Shown here one piece after another: positions 35,249 through 46,696 of a stretch of 64,000 nt of DNA; positions within the stretch are counted from its first letter, which is position 1; every line of letters begins with the position of its first letter. The notes beneath the pieces are model-generated. The model worked only from the letters and a program-made list of their open reading frames with translations, searched no databases and was not told where the DNA came from. Where the stretch lies: assembly GCF_029382255.1 (NCBI RefSeq), contig NZ_JARLLG010000012.1:1-64000 (forward strand), in the 5' to 3' direction. Origin of the DNA: Isoptericola croceus (GTDB lineage Bacteria; Actinomycetota; Actinomycetes; Actinomycetales; Cellulomonadaceae). Made by a program: the position numbers and the translations under genes.

Positions 35249-35995
35249 GTGAGAGACCTACGAGAGCGCGTCATCCTCGAGCACCTTCGCAAGGTGGGGG
35301 TCGCGACGGTGACCGAGCTCGCCACCGTGACGGGGTCGAGCGTCGCCACGATCCGCCGTGACCTGCAGCAGCTCGACCGGACGGGGGCGGTTCGGCGAGC
35401 TCACGGCGGCGCCGTGCTCGGGGAGCAGGACGCCCCGTTCGCCAGCGTCGTGCCGGTCAACCGCGACGCGAAGCGACGCATCGCGGCGCGCGCCGCCGAG
35501 CTGATCCAGGACGGTGAGTCGGTCCTCCTCGACATCGGGACGACCACGCTGCATCTCGCACGAATCCTGCTGGACCGGCAGGTCACCGTCATCACCGCGA
35601 GTCTCGCGATCTACGACGCGCTGCGGGACAGTCACAGCGCGCACCTGGTGATGCTGCCCGGGGACTACGACCCCGTCTACCGGTCGGTCTCGGGCCCGTT
35701 GACGACCGAGTGCCTGCGCTTGATCCGCGCGGATCACGCGTTCCTGGGAGTGAGCGGCGTGTCGACCAACGGCGACCTGCGTGACACCACCATGGCTCAG
35801 GTGCCCATCAAGCAGGCGATCTCCGAGGTCTCGTCCGAGCTCACCGTGCTGGCCGACCACAGCAAGTTCCCCGGCACCGGCGTCGGCCGCGTCACGCTCC
35901 CGCCCAACGTGGCCCGGTTCATCACGGACGACGAGATTCCCGAGCAGACCGCGAGCGCCCTCGCCGCCCAGCAGGTGGAGGTCGTCGTCGTATGA
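35249..35995 (+). CDS. DeoR/GlpR-family transcriptional regulator
   Basis: A 248-aa repressor. The N-terminal DeoR helix-turn-helix is RERVILEHLRKVGVATVTEL, then SVATIRRDLQQLDRTGAVRRAHGG. The C-terminal sugar-phosphate sensor has DIGTTTLHLARIL and FLGVSGVSTNGDL, with VLADHSKF near the end. Such regulators respond to a phosphorylated sugar, fitting the adjacent kinase. The GTG at 35249 lies 7 nt after TAGCGT; a TTG at 35222 would add a non-family leader. Its stop overlaps the GH4 gene (ATGA). Confidence 0.92.
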   Translation: MRDLRERVILEHLRKVGVATVTELATVTGSSVATIRRDLQQLDRTGAVRRAHGGAVLGEQDAPFASVVPVNRDAKRRIAARAAELIQDGESVLLDIGTTTLHLARILLDRQVTVITASLAIYDALRDSHSAHLVMLPGDYDPVYRSVSGPLTTECLRLIRADHAFLGVSGVSTNGDLRDTTMAQVPIKQAISEVSSELTVLADHSKFPGTGVGRVTLPPNVARFITDDEIPEQTASALAAQQVEVVVV

Positions 35996-37332
35996 GGCTC
36001 ACGATGGTCGGCGGCGGAGGGTTCCGTACCCCGCTCGTCTACGCCGCGCTGCTGCGCGACCGCGAGCCCGGGCGGGTGACATCGGTGGCGCTCGTCGACA
36101 CGGACGACGACCGGCTGCGGACCATGGCCCGCATCCTGGCGGCTCAGGCCGACGGCGTCGACGACGCACCGACCGTGACCACCCACACGGACGCGGCCGA
36201 GGGTCTGCGCGGGGCCGACTTCGTGTTCTCCGCGATCCGCGTCGGCGGCCTCGAAGGCCGCGCTCACGACGAGCTCATCGGCCTGGCCCACGGCGTGATC
36301 GGGCAGGAGACGGTGGGCTTCGGCGGTGTCTCATACGCCCTGCGCACGCTGCCGACGGTCATGCACCTGGCCGACCTGATCAAGCGGATGGCGCCCGACG
36401 CCTGGGTCATCAACTTCACGAACCCCGCCGGACTGGTCACCGAGGCCATGTCGCACGTGCTGGGGAACCGGGTCATCGGCATCTGCGACTCCCCGATCGG
36501 GCTCGCCCGTCGCGCGCTGCTGGCGCTGGGGCTCGAGGTCGGTCCGGACGTCGAGGTGGACTACGCAGGGCTCAACCATCTCGGCTGGGTCACGGGTCTG
36601 CGGGTCGACGGCGTCGACCGCCTGCCCGAGCTGCTCGAGCGTCCGCGGCAGATCGAGTCGTTCGAGGAGGGGCGGCTCTTCGGCGCCGAGTGGATCCGGA
36701 TCCTCGGTGCGCTGCCGAACGAGTACCTGCACTACTACTCCTCGAGGCGAGAGGTGCTCCACTCCGACCAGCTCGCCTCCCGCACGCGGGCCCGCTACCT
36801 CCTCGAGCAGCAGAACCGGTTCTGGGAGGACGCAGGGCGTGCACCGAGCCCCCTCGCGGTCTGGGAGGCGGCACGACTCGACCGCGAGACCACGTACATG
36901 GCGACCAACCGTGACTCCGCGGGCATGGGGGAGCGCGACGAGGAGGACCTGGTCTCGGGCGGCTACGAGGACGTCGCGATCGCGCTGATGCGCGCGATCG
37001 CGCACGACGAACGCTCGCGTCTCATCCTCAATGTGCCGAACGCCGGCACGATCGACTGGCTCGACGACGACGCCGTCGTCGAGGTCCCGTGCATCGTCGA
37101 CGCCGCGGGCGCTCACCCGATCGCCGGGGCGAGGGTGCCCGACTTCGGCCGCGGACTCGTGACGACCGTCAAGTATGTCGAGCGCCAGACGATCCTCGCG
37201 GGGCTCAGCGGCTCCCGGCCGGCGGCACTGAGGGCCCTGGCCCACCACCCGCTCATCGACTCGGTCCAGGTGGCACGGGCGCTGCTCGACGGCGCCCGCG
37301 CCACGTTCCCGGAGCTGTCCTACCTCGCCTGA
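35992..37332 (+). CDS. GH4-family glycosidase (6-phospho-beta-glucosidase-like)
   Basis: A 446-aa NAD+- and metal-dependent glycosidase. It has the Rossmann start LTMVGGGGFRTPLVYAAL, the GH4 motifs INFTNPAGLVTEAM and GICDSPIGLARRAL (metal Cys), and LNHLGWV (metal His). GH4 enzymes cleave phospho- or unphosphorylated glycosides by transient oxidation at C3. Because this locus uses ABC import and a kinase instead of PTS, the true substrate may differ from the family name. Co-translated with the DeoR regulator. Confidence 0.88.
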   Translation: MRLTMVGGGGFRTPLVYAALLRDREPGRVTSVALVDTDDDRLRTMARILAAQADGVDDAPTVTTHTDAAEGLRGADFVFSAIRVGGLEGRAHDELIGLAHGVIGQETVGFGGVSYALRTLPTVMHLADLIKRMAPDAWVINFTNPAGLVTEAMSHVLGNRVIGICDSPIGLARRALLALGLEVGPDVEVDYAGLNHLGWVTGLRVDGVDRLPELLERPRQIESFEEGRLFGAEWIRILGALPNEYLHYYSSRREVLHSDQLASRTRARYLLEQQNRFWEDAGRAPSPLAVWEAARLDRETTYMATNRDSAGMGERDEEDLVSGGYEDVAIALMRAIAHDERSRLILNVPNAGTIDWLDDDAVVEVPCIVDAAGAHPIAGARVPDFGRGLVTTVKYVERQTILAGLSGSRPAALRALAHHPLIDSVQVARALLDGARATFPELSYLA

Positions 37333-37386
37333 ACCGCAGAGTCACACGCCCACCACCGCCTGAGGCCACATCGAGAGGCACACGCC

Positions 37387-40300
37387 GTGCACCAGAACCA
37401 GCAGCTCGTCGAGGAGCGCATCCAACGGGTGCTGACCGAGCGCATCGTCCCTGCCATCTACTCGGCCCGGGTGCCCGTGACCCTCTCCGCCTGGGAGGTG
37501 CCCGACGAGCCGGTCCCGGTCACCGAGGCGCTGCGCGCCACGTACACGGACTTCGCCGTCGGGCGCCCGTGGGGAAGGGCGTGGTCGACGTGGTGGTTCC
37601 AGGTCACGGGGACGGTGCCCGCCGAGTGGGCCGGACGGACGGTCGAGCTGGTCATCGACCCGGGATTCCAGGGCGACTGGCCGGGCAACCAGGCGGAGGG
37701 CCTGGTGTTCACGCCCGACGGCATCGCGGTCAAGGGCATCCACCCGCGGAACTCCTACGTCCCGGTCGCCGACGAGGCCGCAGGAGGCGAGCGCGTGCAC
37801 CTCTTCCTCGAGGCCGCCGCCAACCCGGACATCCTCAAGAACGACTTCGTACCCACCGTCTACGGGGAGAAGTCGACCGCCCCGGTGGACCCGATCTACA
37901 CCTTCGCGACTGCCGATCTCGCTGTGCTCGAGCCCGAGGTGTGGGCCCTGCGCTTCGACGTCGAGGTCCTCTACCAGCTCCTCAAGGAGCTGCCCGAGAC
38001 CGACCCGCGACGGCACGAGCTGCTGCGCGCCCTCGAGCGGGCGCTCGACGTGCTGCTGCTCGACGACGTCGTGGGCACGGCGGCCGCGGCCCGGGCAGAG
38101 CTCGCGGACGTGCTCACCCAGCCCGCGAACGCCTCCGCGCACGTGCTCAGCGGCGTCGGGCACGCCCACATCGACACGGCGTGGCTGTGGCCGATCCGCG
38201 AGACGAAGCGCAAGGTCGGGCGGACGTTCTCCAACGTGCTCAAGCTGGCCGAGCAGTACCCGGACTTCCGGTTCGCGGCGTCGTCCGCGCAGCAGTACGC
38301 GTGGGTCAAGGAGCGGTACCCGGACGTCTGGCAGGGGATCAAGGACGCCGTCGAGCGGGGCCAGTGGTTCGTGGTGGGCTCGCAGTGGATCGAGCCGGAC
38401 GGCAACATCCCGGGCGGCGAGGCCATGGTCCGTCAGCTGACGCAGGGCCTGCGCTTCTTCGAGCGTGAGCTGGGCGTCACCACCAGGGGCATCTGGATGC
38501 CCGACTCCTTCGGCTACTCCGCCGCTCTTCCCCAGATCGCCCGGCTCGCCGGCGCCGAGTGGTTCCTCACGCAGAAGATCTCCTGGAACCAGACGAACAG
38601 GTTCCCGCACCACACCTTCTGGTGGGAGGGTATCGACGGGAGCCGCATCTTCACCCACTTCCCGCCGATCGACACGTACAACTCGACGCTCGAGGCCGAA
38701 GAGCTGCACCACGCGGTCCGCGAGTTCCGCGAGAAGGGAAGGGCGACGACGTCGCTCGTGCCGTTCGGCTACGGCGACGGCGGCGGCGGGCCGACCCGCG
38801 AGATGCTGGAGCGCCAGCGCCGGGTCGCGAACCTCGAGGGTTCGCCGCGGGTGCAGATCGAGAGTCCGGACGACTTCTTCGCCCGCGCCCGCGGCGAGTA
38901 CCCGGACGCGCCGGTGTGGGTCGGCGAGCTCTACCTCGAGCTGCACCGGGGGACGTTCACCTCGCACGCCCGGGAGAAGCGCGGCAACCGTCTCGTCGAG
39001 CACCGGCTGCGCGAGGCGGAGCTCTGGTGGACGGCGGCATCCCTGCAGGGCGCCGAGTACCCGTACGACGCGTTCGAGCGGCTGTGGCAGACCACGCTCG
39101 TGCAGCAGTTCCACGACATCCTGCCGGGCTCGTCGATCGCCTGGGTGCACCGGGAGAACGAGGAGGAGTACGGCCAGAGCCTCGCCCGGCTCGACGCCCT
39201 GATCGAGCACGCGCTCAAGCACCTCGAGGCCGACGGCGCGGTCGTCAACGCGGCCGACCACCGCCGCGTCGAGCTCGTGCTCGACGAGCACGGCGCGCCG
39301 GCCGGCCTGGTGAGCGTGCCCGGCCACGGGATGGCGCCGTTCGAGCCTTGGGAGCCGGCCCATCCCGTGACGGCCGGGCGCGACGGCGAGGACATCGTCC
39401 TGCGCAACGACCTGGTGCAGGTGCGCATCGACGCACAGGGACTGGTGACCTCGATCCTCGACCGGCGGGCGGACCGCGAGCTCGTGCCCGCCGGGCGCGC
39501 GGCCAACCTGCTCCAGCTCCACCAGGACCTGCCGAACGCGTGGGACGCCTGGGACATCGACGCGCACTACCGGCACACCCTGCGCGACCTCGTCGACGTC
39601 GAGTCGATCAGCGTCGTCGAGAGCGGGCCGCTGCGGGCGCGCGTCGAGGTCGTGCGCGCGTTCGGGGCGTCCCGGGTGACGCAGCGGATCGCCATGCATG
39701 CCGACGATGCCCGCGTGCACCTCGAGGCGGAGCTGGACTGGCACGAGGGGGAGAAGCTGCTCAAGGCCGCGCTGCCCTTCGTCGTCCACGCGCAGCACCA
39801 CTCGGCGGAGATCCAGTTCGGGCACGTGCGCCGGCCGACGCACACGAACACGTCCTGGGACGACGCGCGGTTCGAGGTCATGGCGCACCGGTGGGTGCAC
39901 GTCGAGGAGCCGGGCTACGGCATCGGCGTCGTCAACGCCGGGACGTACGGCCACGACATCACCCGGCGCGTCGGCGAGGACGGCCAGGTCGAGACCGAGG
40001 TCCGGCTGAGCCTCGTGCGTGCCGCGAGGTCGCCGGACCCGCACCAGGACCAGGGTCACCACATCTTCACCTACGCCGTCGTGCCCGGCGCATCCGTCGG
40101 TGACGCGGTCGCCGCGGGGTACGAGCTGAACCTGCCGCTGCGCCTCGCCGCGGGCACGGCCGCGCGGCCGCTCGACCCCTGGAGCGTCGTGACGAGCTCG
40201 GACCCGGGCGTGCGCATCGAGGCGGTCAAGCTCGCCGACGACCGCTCGGGCGACGTCGTCGTCCGGGTCTACGAGGCCCTCGGACGGCGCGCACGGGCGA

Positions 40301-40479
40301 CGGTGTCCGCCGGCTTCGACGTCGCGGACGTCTGGGAGGTCGGCCTCACCGAGCAGCCTCTGGCCGAGGGCATGCCCCGCGCGCGCTCGCTGGACCGCGA
40401 GGGACGCCGGATCACCATGGGGCTGCGTCCCTTCCAGATCGTGACGCTGAGGATCGCCCGGGCCGACGTCACGCCCTGA
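37387..40479 (+). CDS. GH38-family alpha-mannosidase
   Basis: A 1030-aa cytoplasmic glycoside hydrolase. The catalytic domain has the zinc-binding GHAHIDTAWLWP near residue 258 and the nucleophile Asp near residue 372 in GIWMPDSFGYSAALPQ. A middle helical domain (HDILPGSSIAWVHREN) and C-terminal beta-sandwich follow. Length is normal for bacterial class II mannosidases. It would trim alpha-mannosides from imported glycans. The GTG at 37387 follows GAGAGG by 9 nt; the gene lies 54 bp after GH4 and is probably in the same operon. Confidence 0.94.
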   Translation: MHQNQQLVEERIQRVLTERIVPAIYSARVPVTLSAWEVPDEPVPVTEALRATYTDFAVGRPWGRAWSTWWFQVTGTVPAEWAGRTVELVIDPGFQGDWPGNQAEGLVFTPDGIAVKGIHPRNSYVPVADEAAGGERVHLFLEAAANPDILKNDFVPTVYGEKSTAPVDPIYTFATADLAVLEPEVWALRFDVEVLYQLLKELPETDPRRHELLRALERALDVLLLDDVVGTAAAARAELADVLTQPANASAHVLSGVGHAHIDTAWLWPIRETKRKVGRTFSNVLKLAEQYPDFRFAASSAQQYAWVKERYPDVWQGIKDAVERGQWFVVGSQWIEPDGNIPGGEAMVRQLTQGLRFFERELGVTTRGIWMPDSFGYSAALPQIARLAGAEWFLTQKISWNQTNRFPHHTFWWEGIDGSRIFTHFPPIDTYNSTLEAEELHHAVREFREKGRATTSLVPFGYGDGGGGPTREMLERQRRVANLEGSPRVQIESPDDFFARARGEYPDAPVWVGELYLELHRGTFTSHAREKRGNRLVEHRLREAELWWTAASLQGAEYPYDAFERLWQTTLVQQFHDILPGSSIAWVHRENEEEYGQSLARLDALIEHALKHLEADGAVVNAADHRRVELVLDEHGAPAGLVSVPGHGMAPFEPWEPAHPVTAGRDGEDIVLRNDLVQVRIDAQGLVTSILDRRADRELVPAGRAANLLQLHQDLPNAWDAWDIDAHYRHTLRDLVDVESISVVESGPLRARVEVVRAFGASRVTQRIAMHADDARVHLEAELDWHEGEKLLKAALPFVVHAQHHSAEIQFGHVRRPTHTNTSWDDARFEVMAHRWVHVEEPGYGIGVVNAGTYGHDITRRVGEDGQVETEVRLSLVRAARSPDPHQDQGHHIFTYAVVPGASVGDAVAAGYELNLPLRLAAGTAARPLDPWSVVTSSDPGVRIEAVKLADDRSGDVVVRVYEALGRRARATVSAGFDVADVWEVGLTEQPLAEGMPRARSLDREGRRITMGLRPFQIVTLRIARADVTP

Positions 40480-40604
40480 AGGGCACGTCCCGCACACATG
40501 AACCGGTATGCCGAATCGCTGCCGATGTCGACGTCGGCGGCGACCTGGTCCGAGGGGGACGCAGCAGGACGCGGGGTCTGGCGACATGGTCGGTGGACGC
40601 CCTC

Positions 40605-43649
<3,045 letters not shown>

Positions 43650-43659
43650 CCCGGTGACG

Positions 43660-43721
43660 GCCGAACGTCCGGGCCCGGCACGGTTCGAGGGTGAAAACCG
43701 TGCCTGACCCGGACGTTCGGC
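43660..43721. terminator. Large two-step hairpin between convergent GH2 and GH43 genes
   Basis: Outer arms of 14 bp (43660-43673 and 43708-43721; GCCGAACGTCCGGG and its complement) and inner arms of 9 bp (43677-43685 and 43696-43704; GGCACGGTT and its complement) are perfect, separated by a symmetric 3x3 internal loop with a 10-nt apical loop. Being between two convergent stops it is probably a bidirectional terminator, though the length and exactness are unusual. Confidence 0.75.
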
Positions 43722-43730
43722 GGTACGTGA

Positions 43731-46094
43731 TCAGCCGAGGTCGGCGATCTCCTCAGCGGTGAGCGCGCCGGTGTAGACCTGCAGGTCGTCGATGGCGCCC
43801 TGGAAGGGGACGTCCCACCAGTTCACGCCCAGGGCGAAGGTCCCGTCGGAGGTGGTGAACACGTCCGGGAACCCGGTGCCGTTGTGCACCGCCTCGCCGT
43901 CCAGGTAGATCACCACGTCCCCGCCGTCGACGGTGAAGGCGACGTGCGACCATTCGCCGACCGGCAGGTGGGCGCCCGTGTCGCCGTCGTAGTACGGGTT
44001 CGTGCCGGACCACAGCATGGCGCGGCCGTCGGCGAACTCGATGGACGGCACGAGGCTCAGCCACTTGTTCGCGTCGCGCGCCCCGAAGAACGCCGTGGTG
44101 AACGACGTCAGCCGTTCGGGGCGCAGCCACAGGCTGACGGTGTACTCGTCGCCCGCGATCAGCCCGTCGGGCAGGCGGACGCCGCTGGCGCCGTCGAGGA
44201 CGACCGCGTCGCCGTGCACACCCTCGGTGTAGGTGACCTGACCGCCGGCGCTGTCGACCCGGTTGCCCGTGACGGTGCCCGCCAGCTGGTCGCCGACCGC
44301 CGTGAGGTCGCCGTCGAACGGGTAGTGGGCCACGAGCCCCGGGGCAGGGCGGGCGGGGACGACGACGTCGAAGGTCGCCTCCCCGCTGATCGTCCCGCTC
44401 GTGACGCGGGCGGTGAGCGTGGCGGAGGCGTCGCTCTCCTCGGGCCGGGTGACCTCACCCGTGCTCGTGACGACGTCCGGGTCGCTGGAGGTCCACGAGA
44501 TCGTCGAGCCGTGCGTGCCCGTCGTGGGCAGGGCGAGGTCGGCGACGACGGTGCCGGGGACAGACAGGTCGGCCACGACGGCGTCGACGATCTGGCGGTC
44601 GCTCAGCGTCGCCTGCGCGCTGCCCCACAGCGGCACGCCGTCGGACCCGACCACGCTGAACGTGGTGACCCACGCCGTGGCGGTGGGGTCCCACTCGCGC
44701 GAGACGACGCCGTCGTACTCCTCGCCGTCGACGGTCAGGTGCAGCCGGTTCTCGTCGTAGAGCTGCCAGCGGCCGTCGACGGCGCCGCTGAGGCGCCCGT
44801 TCTGGTGCAGCGTGACGGTGCTCGCCTGCCGGATGTCGGCGCTGATCGTCTTGTCGTGCTCGATGAACCGGTGGTCGCCCGCGACCTGCTTGCGCAGGAA
44901 CTTCGTGGCGTCGTGGCCGCCGGCGTAGCGGTAGGGCGCCGCGACGAGCCAGTCGTCGGCGTTGAGGAACATCTCGTGCGCGCGGATCAGGTGGCGCTCG
45001 CCCTGCTGCGGGAACCGGCTGTGGAAGATCACCAGCATCTCGCCGGTGTCCGGGTCGAGGTAGGTGGTGTTGTGGCCGGGGGAGACCTTGCCGTCCCCGA
45101 TGCCGGTACCCGGTGTGCCGACCTCACGCTGGAACAGGTAGTTGCCCATCAGCTTCACGCCGAAGGGCTCGATGGTGGCGTCGTCGAAGATCGGCAGGTC
45201 CGGGTTCGAGCGGACCTCGCGCATGTCGTTCCCCGCGGCGTCCTCGAACGGGCCGTCAGGGTTCTTGGAGCGCATCACGCGCATGTTGTACCCGGCGTCG
45301 GCGTCCAGTCCGCCGAAGGACGTGAACAGGTAGTAGTACTCGCTGTCCGGGTGGTACATCATGGCTGGCCCCTCGATGCGGCTGTGGTTGCCGCCGGTCA
45401 GGTGCGTGCCGTAGCCCTGGTCGGGCAGCGGGAAGCCGGTCTCCGGGTCGAGCTCGAGCACGAAGATGCCGCCGGAGAAGGAGCCGTAGACCATCCACAG
45501 CCCACCGTCGGCGTCGTAGAAGACGTCGGGGTCGATGGCGTTCGGATGGATGCGGGCGTCGTAGGTGGTGCCGTCCTCGCCGGGGCCCTCGCCGTCGCGG
45601 TGTCCGGACCTCAGGACGATGCCGAGGTCCTCGTACGGGCCGTCGACCTCGTCGGCCACCGCGATGCCCAGGGCGCTGCGCGGGGAGTCCCCGCGGCAGG
45701 CGTTGTAGTACATGTAGAACTTGCCGTCGGCCTCGAGCTGGATGACGTCGGCCGCCCACAGGGTGCTGGTCTCGGCCCACTCGAAGGCCTCGGCGAGCTC
45801 GACGGTGACGTCGTCGAACAGCGGGTTCTGGGGCGTGACGTGGTTGGCCACCTGCTCCCACTGCATGAAGTCCTCGGTCTTTGCGGCGGCCAGGTGGGAG
45901 CCGAAGACCCAGTGCTCGTCACCGACGGTGATCAGCGAGGGGTCGTGGGTCTCCGCGTCGACGAAGACCGGAGGTGCGGGGTCGGACGGCGTGGGTGGGG
46001 CGGCGCTGGCGGTGCCCGTCGCGCCGGCAGCCAGGGGCAGGGCGAGCGCGGCGGCGGTGAGGGCGGCGATGCGTCGTGACCGTCTGCGGGTCAT
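43731..46094 (-). CDS. Secreted GH43 arabinanase-like hydrolase with LamG domain
   Basis: A 787-aa exported enzyme. A twin-Arg-rich signal peptide (MTRRRSRRIAALTAAALALP, cut near ASA-A) precedes a GH43 five-bladed propeller with base Asp51 (THDPSL), modulator Asp188 (AIDPDVF) and acid Glu241 (SRIEGPAM). It continues with the extra C-terminal sandwich of large arabinanases, an Ig-like linker (VADLALPTTGTHGSTISW) and a LamG/concanavalin domain (about 590-787). It probably cleaves arabinan outside the cell. Regulation is suggested by two TACATCG-type palindromes over its promoter. Confidence 0.92.
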   Translation of the reverse strand: MTRRRSRRIAALTAAALALPLAAGATGTASAAPPTPSDPAPPVFVDAETHDPSLITVGDEHWVFGSHLAAAKTEDFMQWEQVANHVTPQNPLFDDVTVELAEAFEWAETSTLWAADVIQLEADGKFYMYYNACRGDSPRSALGIAVADEVDGPYEDLGIVLRSGHRDGEGPGEDGTTYDARIHPNAIDPDVFYDADGGLWMVYGSFSGGIFVLELDPETGFPLPDQGYGTHLTGGNHSRIEGPAMMYHPDSEYYYLFTSFGGLDADAGYNMRVMRSKNPDGPFEDAAGNDMREVRSNPDLPIFDDATIEPFGVKLMGNYLFQREVGTPGTGIGDGKVSPGHNTTYLDPDTGEMLVIFHSRFPQQGERHLIRAHEMFLNADDWLVAAPYRYAGGHDATKFLRKQVAGDHRFIEHDKTISADIRQASTVTLHQNGRLSGAVDGRWQLYDENRLHLTVDGEEYDGVVSREWDPTATAWVTTFSVVGSDGVPLWGSAQATLSDRQIVDAVVADLSVPGTVVADLALPTTGTHGSTISWTSSDPDVVTSTGEVTRPEESDASATLTARVTSGTISGEATFDVVVPARPAPGLVAHYPFDGDLTAVGDQLAGTVTGNRVDSAGGQVTYTEGVHGDAVVLDGASGVRLPDGLIAGDEYTVSLWLRPERLTSFTTAFFGARDANKWLSLVPSIEFADGRAMLWSGTNPYYDGDTGAHLPVGEWSHVAFTVDGGDVVIYLDGEAVHNGTGFPDVFTTSDGTFALGVNWWDVPFQGAIDDLQVYTGALTAEEIADLG

Positions 46095-46144
46095 GGCGGC
46101 TCCTTGGTTCGTCGTCGAACGGCTGGCCCCGGCAATGGGGCCTG

Positions 46145-46192
46145 TACATCGATGTAGTGCGAGTACTGTACATCGTTGTAGAGATGCGTCAA
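46145..46192 (-). promoter_or_regulatory. Promoter with paired LacI-like operators for the GH43 gene
   Basis: On the minus strand TTGACG (46187-46192), a 16-bp spacer and TACAGT (46165-46170) make a good promoter. TACATCGTTGTA (46169-46180) overlaps the -10/spacer and a perfect palindrome TACATCGATGTA (46145-46156) lies just after the start site, centres 24 bp apart. A central CG is typical of LacI-family operators. The regulator is not in this window. Confidence 0.75.
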
Positions 46193-46242
46193 GCGTCTCC
46201 TGTCCGACCCCGGAGATCGAGGCGAGCGCGGCATCGTCCCAA

Positions 46243-46316
46243 GGATCTGGTCGGCAGTCCGTGTTGAGATCGGCAGTTCGAACTGCCGATCAGACGACCA
46301 ACTGCCGACCAGATCC
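46243..46316. repeat. Nested palindrome related to the 11.7-kb repeat
   Basis: Outer 16-bp arms (46243-46258 and 46301-46316) enclose a perfect 24-bp palindrome (46268-46291, halves GATCGGCAGTTC and GAACTGCCGATC). The inner core and the following CAGACGAC match the hairpin at 11708-11745. The remaining intergenic sequence 46193-46242 and 46317-46478 shows no gene. Confidence 0.8.
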
Positions 46317-46478
46317 GCGTCAGGCCGTGTCGTGCCGCGCAGATGGGCCGGCACTGCTGTGTCGTCGGCGCCGTCGGCGAGGCCCAACGCGTCAATCAGC
46401 TCCGGGACGCGACTCCAACCGGGTTAGGCCGGACGCGTGTGCTGGTGAACTGTCAGGTAGTCCGTCATCATCGCCACC

Positions 46479-46640
46479 ATGGTCTCCTCCTTCGGCTGGC
46501 TCGACGTCGACGCCGAGCAGTGGCAGCAGATGCTGGAAGTGGTGGACCTCTTCCGTGAGACGGGGACGGTCGACGACCTCGGCGTCGGCACCATCCGCGA
46601 CGCGATCTCCGACCCGCTGTTCCCCGGCACCTCCGCGAGG
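46479..46640 (+). pseudogene. N-terminal remnant of a DUF6361 gene
   Basis: The first 50 or so codons (MVSSFGWLDVDAEQWQQMLE ... VVDLFRETGTVDDLGVGTIR, DAISDPLFPGTS) match the conserved start of DUF6361 proteins, which normally run to about 400 aa. Homology stops right after PGTS and the frame ends at 46688. The rest is missing, replaced by the convergent hipA gene at 46697. DUF6361 genes occur in variable genomic regions of many bacteria; their function is not established. Confidence 0.7.
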
Positions 46641-46696
46641 GTAGGGCCGACCCTGCGAGGTTCTTGTCCGCCGAGTTGGGCGTTGTAGCGGTTCTC

